Shown: in pieces, positions 31,478 to 42,909 of the stretch
Numbering within the stretch: the stretch's first letter is position 1
Layout of the letters: the number at the start of each line of letters is the position of its first letter
Assembly: GCF_900104185.1 (NCBI RefSeq)
Contig: NZ_FNIZ01000024.1
Span: 1 to 60,603, forward strand
From: Halobacillus aidingensis
GTDB taxonomy: Bacteria > Bacillota > Bacilli > Bacillales > Halobacillaceae
Direction of reading: 5' to 3'
Length of the DNA: 60,603 nucleotides
Notes under the pieces: generated by a model
Database searches by the model: none
Told to the model about the DNA's origin: nothing
What the model saw: the letters and a program-made list of their open reading frames with translations, nothing else
Made by a program: the position numbers and the translations under genes

Positions 31478-34400
31478 TTAAGAATGTGTGACTTCTTCCG
31501 TCACTTCTGGAACCTCTTGCCGTTGTTGCTCGGATTGCGCTTGGATCTTGCGGTAACGAGTCATACCCGTACCTGCAGGAACAAGCTTACCGATAATAAC
31601 ATTCTCTTTCAATCCTAGCAACTCATCGCGCTTACCTTTAATGGCTGCGTCTGTAAGGACACGTGTTGTTTCCTGGAAGGATGCAGCAGATAGGAAGCTG
31701 TCTGTTTCAAGAGACGCTTTGGTAATACCAAGGATGACTGGTCGGCCGACTGCCGGCTGGCCACCTTCCATAAGCGCTTTTTGGTTCGCTTCTTTGAATT
31801 GGTGGATTTCAAGCAGAGAACCTGGAAGTACATCGGTGTCACCAGAATCAAGGACACGTACTTTACGAAGCATCTGGCGTACCATAACTTCGACGTGCTT
31901 ATCGGAGATTTCCACCCCTTGCATTCGGTAAACCTTTTGAACTTCTTTGAGAAGGTATTCTTGAACGCCATCAAGGCCTTGAACGGTCAGTAATTCTTTA
32001 GGATCGATGGAACCTTCAGTTAGAGGTTCACCTGCTTTGACCTCATCTCCAACTGACACTTTCATACGTGCACCATATGGAGCAGTGTAAGAACGTGATT
32101 CTACAGCACCTTGAACGACGATTTCCTGCTTCTCTTTGACTTCATTGATTTCATGGACCGTACCGTCGATTTCTGTGATAACGGCTTGACCTTTCGGATT
32201 ACGTGCTTCCACGATCTCCTGGATACGCGGAAGACCCTGCGTGATATCGTCTCCGGCTACACCACCTGTGTGGAAGGTACGCATTGTAAGCTGGGTACCC
32301 GGCTCACCGATGGATTGAGCAGCGATGATTCCAACTGCTTCACCGACTTCAACTTCATCACCTGTAGCAAGGTTACGGCCATAACACTTCTTACAAACTC
32401 CGTGTTTCGTATTACATGTGAATGCCGTACGGATCACGATCTCTTCAATGCCAGCATCAACGATTTGACGTGCGACATCTTCATAAATGACTTCATTTCT
32501 TTCTACAAAAATAACGCCGGTTTCAGGATGTTTCACTGTCTGGAATGCTGTACGTCCGATAAGACGGTCGATCAATGGTTCGACCACTTCTGTTCCCTCT
32601 GTCAATGCAGCTACAGGGAGACCACGGTCCGTTCCACAGTCATCTTCACGAACAATAACATCTTGCGCTACGTCTACAAGACGACGAGTCAAGTAACCGG
32701 AGTCGGCTGTCTTAAGGGCCGTATCGGCAAGTCCCTTACGGGCACCGTGTGTAGAGATGAAGTACTCGAGTACCGTCAGACCTTCACGGAAGCTTGACTT
32801 GATCGGAAGTTCGATGATTCGCCCAGCCGGGTTGGCCATCAGACCACGCATACCAGCAAGCTGCGTAAAGTTAGAGGCGTTACCACGGGCTCCGGAATCA
32901 CTCATCATGAAGATTGGGTTACGCGGGTTCAAGGACTTCATCAGACGGTTCTGAATATCATCTTTAGCCGCAGACCATATTTCGATGACGCGATCGTAAC
33001 GTTCTTCTTCTGTGATTAGACCACGACGGAACTGTTTCAAGACTTTATCCACTTTCTCCTGTGCTTCATCAAGAATTTCCTGCTTCTCTGGAAGTACGAC
33101 AACATCGGATACACCGACAGTAATACCGGCCTTCGTGGAGTAAGCAAATCCAAGGTCCTTCATGCGGTCAAGCATCTTAGACGTTTCACTGATGGAGAAA
33201 CGCTTAAACACTTCTGCGATGATATCACCGAGGATTCCTTTCTTGAATGGAGATACTTCTTCGCGTTTAGAGATCTCTTCACGGATATCTGTACCCTTCT
33301 CAATGAAGTAATGATCAGGAGTCTTGATTTCCAAGTTCTCTTTCGTCGGTTCATTGATATATGGGAATGAATTCGGCAGCATTTCGTTGAAAATCAACTT
33401 CCCTACTGAAGTCAGTAGAAGCTGCTGATTCTGTTTTTCAGTAAATGTTTCGTTATTTAAGGAGCTAGCCTGAACAGCTACACGAGTGTGCAGGTGGGCA
33501 TAGCCGTTTTGGTAAGCCATTAAAGCTTCGTTCAAGTCTTTAAAGAACATGCCTTCCCCGATAGCACCTTTTCTCTCAAGAGTCAGGTAGTAGTTACCTA
33601 ATACCATGTCCTGGGAAGGTGTAACGACCGGCTTACCATCCTTAGGGTTAAGAATGTTCTGAGCAGCAAGCATCAAGATACGCGCTTCCGCCTGAGCTTC
33701 TGAGGAGAGTGGCACGTGTACGGCCATTTGGTCTCCATCGAAGTCGGCATTGTATGCGGTACATACAAGCGGGTGCAGACGAATGGCACGACCTTCAACA
33801 AGTGTCGGTTCAAAGGCCTGGATACCCAGACGGTGCAATGTTGGTGCACGGTTGAGTAGAACAGGGTGTTCTTTGATAACATCTTCAAGGACATCCCATA
33901 CTTCGTGGTGCACGCGTTCAATCTTACGCTTCGCTGATTTGATGTTATGAGCAAGACCTCGGGATACGAGTTCTTTCATAACGAATGGTTTGAACAATTC
34001 AAGGGCCATTTCTTTAGGAAGACCACACTGGTACATCTTCAAGGATGGTCCGACGACGATAACGGAACGGCCGGAATAGTCGACACGCTTACCTAGCAAG
34101 TTCTGACGGAAACGTCCCTGCTTACCTTTCAACATGTGAGAAAGAGATTTAAGCGGTCGGTTCCCTGGTCCTGTTACAGGACGGCCGCGACGACCATTGT
34201 CGATTAAGGCATCGACAGCTTCTTGCAGCATACGCTTCTCGTTTTGAACGATGATTGTCGGTGCGCCAAGATCCAACAAACGCTTCAAGCGGTTGTTACG
34301 GTTGATCACACGACGATACAAGTCATTCAAATCAGAAGTTGCAAAACGTCCACCGTCAAGCTGGACCATTGGACGAAGTTCCGGCGGGATAACCGGAAGA

Positions 34401-35089
34401 ACGTCAAGAATCATCCATGATGGATCGTTTCCTGAGTTACGGAAGGATTCTAATACTTCAAGACGCTTGATTGCACGTGTACGACGTTGTCCTTGAGCTG
34501 TCTTCAGCTCTTCTTTCAACGTATCTACTTCACCATCAAGGTCGATATCGTATAGAAGCTTACGGATCGCTTCCGCACCCATAGCTGCCTGGAATCCTTG
34601 TCCGAACTTCTCTCGGTAAGAGCGGTACTCTTTTTCAGAAAGCAATTGCTTTCTCTCAAGAGCCGTCTCTCCTGGGTCCGTTACAATATAAGCTGCGAAA
34701 TAGATGACTTCCTCCAACGCTCTTGGAGACATATCCAACACAAGGCCCATACGGCTTGGGATTCCCTTGAAGTACCAAATGTGAGAGACAGGGGCAGCTA
34801 GCTCAAGGTGCCCCATACGCTCACGGCGAACTTTCGCCTTTGTTACTTCAACGCCACAACGGTCACAAACGACACCTTTATAACGGACGCGCTTATATTT
34901 TCCGCAGTGACATTCCCAGTCTTTCTGCGGGCCGAAAATTCGCTCGCAGAAAAGACCGTCTTTTTCTGGTTTCAACGTACGATAGTTGATGGTTTCTGGC
35001 TTCTTAACCTCACCGTAGGACCAAGAACGAATCTTATCCGGTGAAGCCAGCCCTATTTTCATATACTCAAAGTTATTTACATCTAGCAA
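31478..35089 (-). CDS. rpoC: RNA polymerase beta' subunit
   Basis: Beta' holds the catalytic Mg2+ through [12 protein letters not shown]. The 1,203-residue protein has the N-terminal zinc ribbon (CHCGKYKR with CDRCGVE), the clamp, the bridge helix and trigger loop ([11 protein letters not shown]), and the second zinc site near [13 protein letters not shown]. The start is TTG at 35087-35089 with GGGAGGTAGG upstream, giving [16 protein letters not shown] as in B. subtilis. It follows rpoB by 72 bases. Confidence 0.99.
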   Translation of the reverse strand: MLDVNNFEYMKIGLASPDKIRSWSYGEVKKPETINYRTLKPEKDGLFCERIFGPQKDWECHCGKYKRVRYKGVVCDRCGVEVTKAKVRRERMGHLELAAPVSHIWYFKGIPSRMGLVLDMSPRALEEVIYFAAYIVTDPGETALERKQLLSEKEYRSYREKFGQGFQAAMGAEAIRKLLYDIDLDGEVDTLKEELKTAQGQRRTRAIKRLEVLESFRNSGNDPSWMILDVLPVIPPELRPMVQLDGGRFATSDLNDLYRRVINRNNRLKRLLDLGAPTIIVQNEKRMLQEAVDALIDNGRRGRPVTGPGNRPLKSLSHMLKGKQGRFRQNLLGKRVDYSGRSVIVVGPSLKMYQCGLPKEMALELFKPFVMKELVSRGLAHNIKSAKRKIERVHHEVWDVLEDVIKEHPVLLNRAPTLHRLGIQAFEPTLVEGRAIRLHPLVCTAYNADFDGDQMAVHVPLSSEAQAEARILMLAAQNILNPKDGKPVVTPSQDMVLGNYYLTLERKGAIGEGMFFKDLNEALMAYQNGYAHLHTRVAVQASSLNNETFTEKQNQQLLLTSVGKLIFNEMLPNSFPYINEPTKENLEIKTPDHYFIEKGTDIREEISKREEVSPFKKGILGDIIAEVFKRFSISETSKMLDRMKDLGFAYSTKAGITVGVSDVVVLPEKQEILDEAQEKVDKVLKQFRRGLITEEERYDRVIEIWSAAKDDIQNRLMKSLNPRNPIFMMSDSGARGNASNFTQLAGMRGLMANPAGRIIELPIKSSFREGLTVLEYFISTHGARKGLADTALKTADSGYLTRRLVDVAQDVIVREDDCGTDRGLPVAALTEGTEVVEPLIDRLIGRTAFQTVKHPETGVIFVERNEVIYEDVARQIVDAGIEEIVIRTAFTCNTKHGVCKKCYGRNLATGDEVEVGEAVGIIAAQSIGEPGTQLTMRTFHTGGVAGDDITQGLPRIQEIVEARNPKGQAVITEIDGTVHEINEVKEKQEIVVQGAVESRSYTAPYGARMKVSVGDEVKAGEPLTEGSIDPKELLTVQGLDGVQEYLLKEVQKVYRMQGVEISDKHVEVMVRQMLRKVRVLDSGDTDVLPGSLLEIHQFKEANQKALMEGGQPAVGRPVILGITKASLETDSFLSAASFQETTRVLTDAAIKGKRDELLGLKENVIIGKLVPAGTGMTRYRKIQAQSEQQRQEVPEVTEEVTHS

Positions 35090-35161
35090 GGGGCCTACCT
35101 CCCTTTCAGTATCCAGGTTTTACCCTAAACTTAGAACACGAGCAGCAGCAGTGTTTCTATC

Positions 35162-38100
35162 TTAGTCGTCTAAGTTCAAATTCTCGGATTCTTTGGTTTG
35201 CTCTTCTTCGATATCGCGCATTTCAATCTCTTGTTCATCACCAGAAAGGATCTTCACATCCATACCTAAACTCTGAAGCTCTTTAATCAGAACCTTGAAT
35301 GATTCAGGGACACCAGGTTCAGGAACGTTGTCACCTTTAACGATGGCTTCGTACGTTTTCACACGTCCGACGACATCATCTGATTTAACAGTCAAGATCT
35401 CTTGAAGAGTATAAGCAGCACCATATGCTTCAAGTGCCCATACCTCCATCTCACCGAAACGCTGTCCACCGAATTGCGCTTTACCGCCAAGCGGTTGTTG
35501 CGTAACCAATGAATATGGTCCAGTTGAACGGGCGTGCAGTTTATCGTCAACCATGTGCGCCAGTTTAATCATATACATGACACCGACGGATACTCGGTTA
35601 TCAAATGGGTCACCTGTACGTCCATCGTATAGGATTGTTTTCGCATCACGTGCCATACCGGCTTCTTGCAATGTTTCCCAAACGTCTTCCTCACGTGCAC
35701 CATCAAATACTGGGGTAGCAATTCTTTCACCCATCAAACGAGCAGCCATACCCATGTGCAGCTCTAGTACCTGACCGATGTTCATACGCGATGGAACACC
35801 TAGTGGGTTCAACATGATGTCTACCGGTGTACCATCCGGAAGGAAAGGCATATCTTCTTCTGGAAGTATCTTAGAAATAACACCTTTGTTTCCGTGACGA
35901 CCGGCCATCTTATCCCCTTCAGAAATCTTACGCTTCTGAACGATATAGACACGGATCAATTGGTTTACACCTGGTGGAAGTTCGTCACCGTCTTCACGGT
36001 TGAAAATCTTCACATCAAGGACAATTCCGCCTGCACCGTGTGGCACACGCAAGGAGGTGTCACGGACTTCGCGGGCTTTTTCACCGAAGATCGCATGAAG
36101 GAGACGTTCTTCTGCAGATAGTTCCGTTACACCTTTTGGCGTAACTTTACCAACAAGCAGATCTCCATCGCTTACTTCAGCACCTACGCGAATAATTCCT
36201 CGATCGTCCAAGTCACGAAGAGCATCTTCACCAACGTTTGGAATGTCACGAGTGATTTCTTCTGGTCCAAGCTTCGTATCGCGGGCTTCAGATTCATATT
36301 CTTCAATATGAATGGACGTGTACACGTCATCTTTAACGAGACGTTCACTCATGATGATCGCGTCCTCATAGTTGTAACCGTCCCATGTCATGAAGGCGAC
36401 AAGAGGGTTTTGCCCCAGTGCCAGCTCACCCATATCCATGGAAGGTCCGTCAGCCAAGATTTCCCCTTGCTTAACGCGATCCCCTTTAGAAACGATCGGG
36501 CGCTGGTTGTAACAGCTTCCCTGGTTGGATCGAATGAACTTCTGCAGACGATAACGATCAAGGTCTCCTTCGACCTCTTTGCCATCCACTTCAGAAATGC
36601 GGCGGACACGAACTTCTTTCGCTTCTACGCGCTCAACAATTCCTTCGTGTCTACAAATGACAGCAGCCCCTGAGTCTTTACCAGACACATACTCCATACC
36701 TGTACCGACAAGCGGCGCATCAGGCTTGAGCAATGGTACAGCTTGACGCTGCATGTTCGCACCCATCAAGGAACGGTTGGAGTCATCGTTCTCAAGGAAA
36801 GGAATACATGCGGTCGCAGCAGAGACAACCTGCTTCGGTGATACGTCCATGTAGTCGATACGGTCACGACTGACAACGGTGTTTTCACCACGGAAACGAG
36901 CAATAACTTCTTCATCTGTAAAAGCTCCATCATCTTCAAGCTTAGCGTTCGCCTGAGCGACAACGTAATTGTCTTCCTCATCAGCTGTTAGATAATCAAT
37001 TTGAGCTGTTACTTTATTCGTATCTGGATCAACGCGGCGGTAAGGTGTCTCGATGAAACCAAACTCATTCACTTTCGCATAGGAGGAAAGGGAGTTGATC
37101 AAACCGATGTTTGGTCCTTCCGGCGTTTCGATTGGACACATACGACCATAGTGGGAGTAGTGTACGTCACGAACTTCAAATCCTGCACGTTCACGAGTCA
37201 GACCACCAGGCCCCAATGCTGAAAGACGACGTTTGTGCGTCAGTTCTGCAAGCGGGTTCGTTTGGTCCATGAACTGAGACAGTTGAGAGCTTCCGAAGAA
37301 CTCTTTGATTGAAGCAATCACAGGACGAATATTAATCAATTGTTGTGGTGTGATGGAGGACGTATCTTGAATAGACATACGCTCACGAACCACACGCTCC
37401 ATACGGGAAAGACCGATTCGGAATTGGTTCTGCAGCAATTCACCAACAGAACGCAGACGGCGGTTTCCAAGGTGGTCGATGTCATCTGTTCCACCAACAT
37501 CGTGCAACAAGTTGAAGAAATAGCTGATGGAAGAAAGGATATCCGCAGGGGTAATGTTCTTCACGTCACGGTCAATGTTTGCATTACCGATGACATTGAT
37601 GGAACGTTCACCTTCTGGGTCCGTCGGGTCAACAATTTTGACAGACTGAACCTGGATAGGATCTTCAAGGACTCCGTCTACCGGGTCCAGCGATTCTTCA
37701 CTCAATGTGCCTTCTTCGTCATCAAAGTGAGGGATCAGCTTATTCAATAGGCGACGATCGATCTTGTCCCCTTTTTCAGCGATCACTTCGCCTGTTTCTT
37801 CATCCACCAGCGTTTCTGCCAGCGTCTGGTTAAACAAGCGGTCTTTGATGTGAAGCTTTTTATTCATTTTATAACGACCCACACGGGCTAGGTCATAGCG
37901 TTTCGGGTCGAAGAAACGGGAAACAAGCAAGCTTTTCGCATTTTCTACCGTCGGCGGCTCGCCAGGGCGTAGACGCTCGTAGATTTCAAGCAACGCTTTC
38001 TCTGTGTTTTCCGTATTGTCTTTTTCCAACGTGTTCTTCAAGTATTCGTTGTCACCAATAAGATCGATGATCTCCTGGTCAGTGCCGAATCCTAAAGCAC

Positions 38101-38689
38101 GTAAAAGCACGGTGATCGGCAACTTACGAGTACGATCGATACGGACGTGTACCACGTCTTTTGCATCGGTCTCAAACTCAAGCCACGCTCCGCGGTTTGG
38201 GATGACGGTAGCTGTGTAACCTCTCTTACCATTCTTATCAATCTTCTTGTTAAAGTACACGCTAGGAGAACGAACAAGCTGAGAAACGATAACACGCTCT
38301 GCACCATTGATTACAAAGGTACCTGTGTCTGTCATAAGCGGGAAGTCACCCATAAATACTTCTTGTTCTTTCACTTCTCCCGTCTCATTATTTAAGAGAC
38401 GTACTTTCACACGAAGTGGTGCGTTATATGTTACATCGCGATCCTTTGACTCATCGACTGGATACTTTGGTTCGCCAAGGCTGTAGTCCACAAACTCCAG
38501 TGACAAATTACCTGTGAAATCTTCGATTGGGGAAATATCCTGGAACATTTCCTTCAAACCTTCTTCTAAGAACCAATCGTAAGAAGCGGTTTGAATTTCA
38601 ATCAAGTTCGGTAATTCTAATACCTCACTGATGCGTGCATAACTTCTGCGCTGGCGGTGTCGTCCATACTGAACTAGTTGACCTGTCAA
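35162..38689 (-). CDS. rpoB: RNA polymerase beta subunit
   Basis: Beta forms the other half of the active cleft. I set the start at TTG 38687-38689 ([19 protein letters not shown]), 5 bases after GAGGGGTGA; an in-frame GTG three codons upstream lies inside that site. The product has 1,175 residues. The rifampicin region [17 protein letters not shown] and [13 protein letters not shown] is wild type. The acidic C-terminal tail is shorter than that of B. subtilis. A 300-base gap upstream contains a terminator-like hairpin. rpoC follows 72 bases downstream. Confidence 0.99.
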   Translation of the reverse strand: MTGQLVQYGRHRQRRSYARISEVLELPNLIEIQTASYDWFLEEGLKEMFQDISPIEDFTGNLSLEFVDYSLGEPKYPVDESKDRDVTYNAPLRVKVRLLNNETGEVKEQEVFMGDFPLMTDTGTFVINGAERVIVSQLVRSPSVYFNKKIDKNGKRGYTATVIPNRGAWLEFETDAKDVVHVRIDRTRKLPITVLLRALGFGTDQEIIDLIGDNEYLKNTLEKDNTENTEKALLEIYERLRPGEPPTVENAKSLLVSRFFDPKRYDLARVGRYKMNKKLHIKDRLFNQTLAETLVDEETGEVIAEKGDKIDRRLLNKLIPHFDDEEGTLSEESLDPVDGVLEDPIQVQSVKIVDPTDPEGERSINVIGNANIDRDVKNITPADILSSISYFFNLLHDVGGTDDIDHLGNRRLRSVGELLQNQFRIGLSRMERVVRERMSIQDTSSITPQQLINIRPVIASIKEFFGSSQLSQFMDQTNPLAELTHKRRLSALGPGGLTRERAGFEVRDVHYSHYGRMCPIETPEGPNIGLINSLSSYAKVNEFGFIETPYRRVDPDTNKVTAQIDYLTADEEDNYVVAQANAKLEDDGAFTDEEVIARFRGENTVVSRDRIDYMDVSPKQVVSAATACIPFLENDDSNRSLMGANMQRQAVPLLKPDAPLVGTGMEYVSGKDSGAAVICRHEGIVERVEAKEVRVRRISEVDGKEVEGDLDRYRLQKFIRSNQGSCYNQRPIVSKGDRVKQGEILADGPSMDMGELALGQNPLVAFMTWDGYNYEDAIIMSERLVKDDVYTSIHIEEYESEARDTKLGPEEITRDIPNVGEDALRDLDDRGIIRVGAEVSDGDLLVGKVTPKGVTELSAEERLLHAIFGEKAREVRDTSLRVPHGAGGIVLDVKIFNREDGDELPPGVNQLIRVYIVQKRKISEGDKMAGRHGNKGVISKILPEEDMPFLPDGTPVDIMLNPLGVPSRMNIGQVLELHMGMAARLMGERIATPVFDGAREEDVWETLQEAGMARDAKTILYDGRTGDPFDNRVSVGVMYMIKLAHMVDDKLHARSTGPYSLVTQQPLGGKAQFGGQRFGEMEVWALEAYGAAYTLQEILTVKSDDVVGRVKTYEAIVKGDNVPEPGVPESFKVLIKELQSLGMDVKILSGDEQEIEMRDIEEEQTKESENLNLDD

Positions 38690-38723
38690 CTGATTCACCC
38701 CTCAAATCAAGCATTTTAATAAC

Positions 38724-38774
38724 GAAAAAAGGGTCCGGCAAGACATGCCGAACAGGCTTGCGGTTGATCTTGCC
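38724..38774 (-). terminator. terminator-like hairpin with an alternative pairing in the rpoB leader
   Basis: On the minus strand GTTCGGCA (38746-38753) pairs with TGCCGGAC (38733-38740), then CC and a T run (38724-38730), ending 35 bases before rpoB. A second option is visible: GGCAAGA (38768-38774) can pair with TCTTGCC (38737-38743), which would break the terminator stem. Regulation by attenuation is inferred. Confidence 0.55.
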
Positions 38775-39000
38775 ACAAGCACTATTTAAACATCCGTTTC
38801 ACAACGAATGGTGATTCTTCATTTCTCTCTAACGTTAGACAAAAAAGAAAAAGGCTTTTCATACATAAAAACCTCATTTACTTTCAGTGTTCGATTTTAC
38901 CATTCTGACCATCTATCAACTTTTTATACACATTTCTAAAAAAAGACTTGACAGACTTCAGATATATTGGCATTTTTCAATACTAGCACAACTAATAGGG
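38775..39000 (-). other. rsmC-rpoB intergenic region
   Basis: This gene-free, AT-rich stretch leads to rpoB. The minus strand has an extended -10-like box TGGTAAAAT near 38897-38905 without a good -35 box. A start in this area would yield a leader of over 150 bases before rpoB. I see no reading frame with a ribosome site. Confidence 0.35.
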
Positions 39001-39606
39001 CTAGTCAAACTTTTTAGCTTTAAGGATGTAATACCCTTTCTGCTTTTCCATGACCTCTGCGTTCCCGAACAATTCTTCGAGTTTCTTCTTTGCAGACGGC
39101 GCCCCCTGCTTCTTTTGAATCACGACCCACAACTCCCCTTCAACAAGTAGAGCTCCCTTCGCTTCTTCAAACATCGTGTGGACGACTTGTTTACCGGCTC
39201 GGATAGGCGGGTTTGTAAGAATAGCTGCAAACTTCTGATCTTCTATTCCCTGTAAACGGTCACTTTCTCGAATCGTAATGTTCACAACTTCATTATCCGC
39301 TGCGTTCTTCTCCGCAAGTCCCAAAGCTCTCTCATTAACGTCGACCATGAATACGTGACGACCTTCATGAGCTTTAGCTAGAGACAAACCGATCGGGCCA
39401 TAGCCACAACCAAGGTCAAGAATGTCCCCTTGAACACCTGGTTCTTGAAAGGTTTCAATCAATAAACGCGATCCGAAATCCACTTCTTTTTTAGAAAAGA
39501 CGGCATTATCCGTCGTGAATGTGAACACATGACCGAGCAACTCAAAGTTCCACGTTTTTTCTTCACTGCTCGTCGTTGTTTTCTTTGAATAATAATGCTC
39601 CGACAT
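39001..39606 (-). CDS. rsmC: RsmC-like 16S rRNA methyltransferase (YbxB)
   Basis: A class I SAM-dependent methyltransferase of the family that modifies guanine 1207 of 16S rRNA. The 201-residue protein starts MSEHYYSKKT at ATG 39606 after GAAGGTG. It has motif I DLGCGYGPIGL (near 64) and the catalytic NPPI motif (near 130) of base amino-methyltransferases. Only the C-terminal half of E. coli RsmC is matched, as usual in bacilli. It lies between rplL and rpoB, as ybxB does in B. subtilis. Confidence 0.88.
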   Translation of the reverse strand: MSEHYYSKKTTTSSEEKTWNFELLGHVFTFTTDNAVFSKKEVDFGSRLLIETFQEPGVQGDILDLGCGYGPIGLSLAKAHEGRHVFMVDVNERALGLAEKNAADNEVVNITIRESDRLQGIEDQKFAAILTNPPIRAGKQVVHTMFEEAKGALLVEGELWVVIQKKQGAPSAKKKLEELFGNAEVMEKQKGYYILKAKKFD

Positions 39607-39710
39607 AATCCGAACACCTTCTTTTTCATCTATTGAAATGGCAAGGTTTATTCCTGTTTCTAGCAAGTCTAGCAAAACATGTGCACTCTTGCTAAATATC
39701 CCTGTTAAGA

Positions 39711-39742
39711 AAAAGAAAGCCCGCCGATAAATCAGCGAGCTT
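39711..39742 (-). terminator. terminator after rplL
   Basis: On the minus strand, AAGCTCGCTGA and TCGGCGGGCTT form an 11-base-pair stem with two G-U pairs and a 4-base loop, followed by TCTTTTTCTT. It lies 17 bases past rplL. Some read-through or a promoter must serve rsmC-rpoB-rpoC. Confidence 0.85.
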
Positions 39743-39758
39743 TACTTTAAACATTCTC

Positions 39759-40124
39759 TTACTTAACTTCGACAGATGCGCCTGCTTCTTCAAGCTTAGA
39801 CTTGATCTCTTCAGCTTCTTCTTTAGAAATAGCTTCTTTGATTGTTGCCGGAGCACCATCAACCATTTCTTTCGCGTCTTTAAGACCAGCACCAGTGATT
39901 TCACGTACCGCTTTAACTACTTTGATCTTAGAAGATCCAGCAGATTCTAGTACTACATCAAATTCAGTTTGCTCTTCAGCAGCTTCGCCACCTGCAGCAG
40001 GCGCGCCAGCAGCAACTGGAGCTGCAGCAGATACACCAAATTCTTCTTCAATTGCTTTAACTAGATCGTTAAGCTCAAGAACAGACATTTCCTTAATCGC
40101 TTCGATAATTTGTTCGTTAGACAT
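39759..40124 (-). CDS. rplL: 50S ribosomal protein L7/L12
   Basis: L7/L12 forms the flexible stalk that recruits translation GTPases. The 121-residue protein has the N-terminal dimer helix, an Ala/Gly/Pro hinge (about 34-50) and the C-terminal GTPase-factor domain with [34 protein letters not shown] precedes the ATG. It follows rplJ by 50 bases and is closed by a terminator. Confidence 0.98.
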   Translation of the reverse strand: MSNEQIIEAIKEMSVLELNDLVKAIEEEFGVSAAAPVAAGAPAAGGEAAEEQTEFDVVLESAGSSKIKVVKAVREITGAGLKDAKEMVDGAPATIKEAISKEEAEEIKSKLEEAGASVEVK

Positions 40125-40174
40125 GAGAAATTTCCTCCTTAGTGTTTGTTGTTATAGTTTAAACGAACGCTAAC

Positions 40175-40675
40175 TTACGCGCTTTCTTCTTCTTTTTGAT
40201 CCGCGATCGCTTTCGTAGCGTAAGCGAAGTTGCGGATAGGTGCTTGTAGTACGCTTAGGAACATAGATACAAGACCTTCGTAGTTTGGAAGGTTTGCAAG
40301 TTCTTTGATTTGCTCAAGAGTTGCAACTTGTCCTTCAACTACCCCACCTTTGATTTCAAGACTATCGTGATCTTTAGCGAAGTTGTTCAATACTTTAGCC
40401 GCAGCTACAGCATCGTCTTCATGGAAAGCGACAGCTGTCGGTCCTTGAAGGACTTCGTTAAGTTCAGATAGCTCTACTTCGTCAGCAGCACGACGGACCA
40501 TTGTGTTTTTATACACTTTGAAATCTACGCCTGCTTCACGAAGCTGGGTACGAAGTTCAGTAACTTCTGCTACATCAAGTCCGCGGTAGTCTACAACGAC
40601 TGCAGATTTACTGTTGCGGAACTTGTCAGCCAAGTCAGATACAATCTGTTTCTTCTGTTCGATAACACTGCTCAT
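40175..40675 (-). CDS. rplJ: 50S ribosomal protein L10
   Basis: L10 is the base of the ribosomal stalk. I chose ATG 40675 ([19 protein letters not shown]), preceded by AGGAGGTGG, giving 166 residues as in B. subtilis; an open frame upstream runs through the leader hairpin and is not coding. The N-terminal RNA-binding domain and C-terminal L12-binding helix are present. Expression is likely autogenously controlled through the L10 leader at 40727-40870. Confidence 0.98.
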   Translation of the reverse strand: MSSVIEQKKQIVSDLADKFRNSKSAVVVDYRGLDVAEVTELRTQLREAGVDFKVYKNTMVRRAADEVELSELNEVLQGPTAVAFHEDDAVAAAKVLNNFAKDHDSLEIKGGVVEGQVATLEQIKELANLPNYEGLVSMFLSVLQAPIRNFAYATKAIADQKEEESA

Positions 40676-40726
40676 TGTTCCACCTCCTATTGACTTTTCA
40701 TCATACCGTTCGAAGGTTTTACTCGT

Positions 40727-40870
40727 AAAAAAACACCTCCACATAGACATGGAGGTGTTTTATAGAGCAGGGCAGATCGCGCTGCTCTATTTATATCACA
40801 CACCTCGGCAGGACATTAAGCGGAAACCCACACCTGCTGTCTACGGTATAACGTATTTATTTATACAACG
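40727..40870 (-). ncRNA. L10 leader with attenuator hairpin
   Basis: The minus-strand RNA has the L10 leader core (GACAGCAGGTGTGGG and CTTAATGTCCTGCCGAGGTG), known to bind L10-L12. It then has a GC-rich hairpin (arms near 40764-40786) and a strong terminator: AAACACCTCCA paired with TGGAGGTGTTT (40731-40760) before a run of seven T. GAGGTGT (40800-40806) can instead pair with ACACCTC (40752-40758), giving a possible antiterminator. Confidence 0.85.
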
Positions 40871-40876
40871 CTACCT

Positions 40877-40905
40877 AGTATATATCGTAGATAACGGAAA
40901 GTCAA
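40877..40905 (-). promoter_or_regulatory. sigma A promoter of rplJ-rplL
   Basis: TTGACT (40900-40905), a 17-base spacer and TATACT (40877-40882) lie on the minus strand just after the rplA stop. The start is expected near 40870. Confidence 0.78.
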
Positions 40906-40915
40906 CACTTTTTTA

Positions 40916-41611
40916 TTACTTCGTGTAACCAGAAACGTCTACTTTGATTCCAGGTCCCATCGTAGATGAAACAGCAGCGTTACGCATATAAGTTCCCTTA
41001 GATGCTTGTGGCTTCGCTTTAACAAGTGTTTCAGTGATTGCTGCGAAGTTTTCAGCCAACTTGTTCTCATCGAAAGAAGCTTTTCCGATTGGAACATGGA
41101 TGTTTGCTGCTTTATCAACGCGGTATTCTACTTTACCTGCTTTGATTTCGTTAACAGCTTTTTCTACTTCGAATGTCACTGTACCTGTTTTAGGGTTCGG
41201 CATAAGACCTTTTGGTCCTAGTACACGACCTAGCTTACCAACTTCAGCCATCATGTCAGGAGTTGCTACTACGACATCAAACTCGAACCAACCTTGGTTG
41301 ATCTTGTTGATTAGGTCTTGCTCACCTACGTAGTCAGCACCTGCTGCTTCTGCTTCTTTCGCTTTATCACCTTTAGCGAAAACAAGCACACGCTGAGATT
41401 TACCTGTACCGTGCGGAAGCACCATTGCGCCACGGATCTGTTGGTCCGCTTTCTTAGGATCTACACCTAGACGGAATGCTGCTTCGACAGTTTCGTCAAA
41501 GTTCGCTTTTGAAGTTTCTTTAACAAGCTTGATTGCTTCTTGCACATCATAAGCTTTTGTACGGTCAACAAGCTTCGCTAGCTCTTGTTGCTTTTTCGTT
41601 TTCTTAGCCAT
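40916..41611 (-). CDS. rplA: 50S ribosomal protein L1
   Basis: L1 forms the mobile stalk at the E site and can repress its own operon. The start is ATG 41611 ([17 protein letters not shown]) with GAGGAAAT upstream; the product is 231 residues. The motif [11 protein letters not shown] (near 140) is diagnostic. A long hairpin lies upstream between rplK and rplA (41661-41702), which may be a target for L1; this is not shown. Confidence 0.98.
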   Translation of the reverse strand: MAKKTKKQQELAKLVDRTKAYDVQEAIKLVKETSKANFDETVEAAFRLGVDPKKADQQIRGAMVLPHGTGKSQRVLVFAKGDKAKEAEAAGADYVGEQDLINKINQGWFEFDVVVATPDMMAEVGKLGRVLGPKGLMPNPKTGTVTFEVEKAVNEIKAGKVEYRVDKAANIHVPIGKASFDENKLAENFAAITETLVKAKPQASKGTYMRNAAVSSTMGPGIKVDVSGYTK

Positions 41612-41660
41612 TATTAATTTCCTCCTCGTTGTGGTTTTAACGGATTTTCCTCCCACGAAT

Positions 41661-41702
41661 AAAGGTTGCGAAAGAGTCATAAGCTCCATTTCCGCAACCT
41701 TT
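41661..41702 (-). other. inverted repeat between rplK and rplA
   Basis: Perfect 10-base arms, aaaggttgcg (41661-41670) and cgcaaccttt (41693-41702), enclose 22 bases. On the minus strand only ATTCG follows the stem, so it is not a typical terminator. It could act as a processing site or protein target in the L11-L1 mRNA. Confidence 0.5.
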
Positions 41703-41728
41703 TCCTATCTCCATGTGACGCTGTGGGA

Positions 41729-42154
41729 TTAATCTTCGATCGTAATTCCCATGCTGCGCGCTGTACCTTCAACCATGCGCATTGCAGCTTCAACGTCAGC
41801 AGCGTTCAAATCAGGCATTTTCGTTTCTGCGATTTCGCGTACTTGGTCGCGTTTAACAGAAGCTACTTTGTTACGGTTCGGTTCACCGGAACCTGATTCA
41901 ACTCCTGCCGCTTTCTTAAGAAGAACAGCAGCTGGTGGAGTTTTCGTAACGAATGTAAAGGAACGGTCCTCATAAACCGTAATTTCTACTGGAATGATCG
42001 TACCTGCTTGTTCCTGTGTACGAGCGTTAAATTCCTTACAGAATCCCATGATGTTAATACCTGCTTGACCTAGTGCTGGTCCAACTGGCGGTGCTGGGTT
42101 CGCTTTACCTGCAGGAATCTGAAGCTTTACAACATTAATAACTTTTTTAGCCAC
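41729..42154 (-). CDS. rplK: 50S ribosomal protein L11
   Basis: L11 lies at the GTPase centre and is needed for the RelA stringent response. I chose GTG 42152-42154 ([16 protein letters not shown]), 8 bases after AGGAGG, for 141 residues as in B. subtilis. The Pro-rich N-terminal segment [21 protein letters not shown], which binds thiopeptides, is intact. The promoter is at 42263-42291. Confidence 0.98.
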   Translation of the reverse strand: MAKKVINVVKLQIPAGKANPAPPVGPALGQAGINIMGFCKEFNARTQEQAGTIIPVEITVYEDRSFTFVTKTPPAAVLLKKAAGVESGSGEPNRNKVASVKRDQVREIAETKMPDLNAADVEAAMRMVEGTARSMGITIED

Positions 42155-42262
42155 GAGACACACCTCCTTAAAGTCCGTGATGTGGTAATAGGGTTCAACC
42201 CCTCCCACTCATTGCGATATCTACGCAATCGCCCTCTTTTGGGGCGCATATAGAACATAAAA

Positions 42263-42291
42263 ATTCTAGCATCTTTATTTCCAATATGCAA
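42263..42291 (-). promoter_or_regulatory. sigma A promoter of rplK-rplA
   Basis: TTGCAT (42286-42291), a 17-base spacer and TAGAAT (42263-42268) lie just downstream of nusG. The leader of about 100 bases contains a small stem (ATTGCG with CGCAAT near 42215-42234). Confidence 0.7.
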
Positions 42292-42306
42292 GGGGAGAAA
42301 TGAATT

Positions 42307-42843
42307 TTATAATTTTTCGATTTGGGTAAAGTCTAACTCTACCGGAGTTTCACGCCCGAACATATTGACGTGGACTTTCACTTTTTGTTTGTCCGTATCA
42401 ATATATTCAATGGATCCTGTGAAGTTTGCGAAAGGTCCGTCTGTTACTTTAACACTTTCCTTCACCTCGAAGTCAACCTCTGCTTTCGGCTGTTCGTTCA
42501 TGCCCATACGCTTAAGGACCGTCTCTACTTCTTCAGGCAGGAGAGGGATCGGCTTGGATCCGGAACCGGTGGATCCTACGAAACCAGTCACACCCGGCGT
42601 GTTCCTTACAACGTACCAGGAATCATCCGTCATGACCATTTCAGCCAATACATAACCAGGGAATACTTTTTTCTTCGCCACTTTCCTCTTGCCATTTTTG
42701 ATTTCTGTTTCTTCGTCCTCGGGAACAAGTACGCGGAAGATCTTGTCTTCCATTCCCATTGATTCCACACGCTTCTCCAGGTTTGTTTTTACCTTGTTCT
42801 CATAACCTGAATAGGTGTGCACTACATACCATCTTTTTTCCAT
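42307..42843 (-). CDS. nusG: transcription factor NusG
   Basis: NusG travels with RNA polymerase and affects pausing and termination. The 178-residue protein has the NGN domain (about 1-110, WYVVHTYSGYENKVKTNLEKR) and the C-terminal KOW domain (about 122-178, VKVTDGPFANFTGSIEYID). The ATG follows GGGAGGG. A terminator-like hairpin (42910-42934) separates it from secE, which is unusual inside this operon. Confidence 0.98.
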   Translation of the reverse strand: MEKRWYVVHTYSGYENKVKTNLEKRVESMGMEDKIFRVLVPEDEETEIKNGKRKVAKKKVFPGYVLAEMVMTDDSWYVVRNTPGVTGFVGSTGSGSKPIPLLPEEVETVLKRMGMNEQPKAEVDFEVKESVKVTDGPFANFTGSIEYIDTDKQKVKVHVNMFGRETPVELDFTQIEKL

Positions 42844-42909
42844 ATTCGCAGGACAAGTGCTTGCCCTTCCCTCCCTTATACTAGAGTTGATGAATATTAC
42901 TCCAACATG

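Noticed and set aside
35162-38689. Possible rifampicin-resistance change in rpoB
   Set aside because: The cluster I residues ([18 protein letters not shown]) are wild type.
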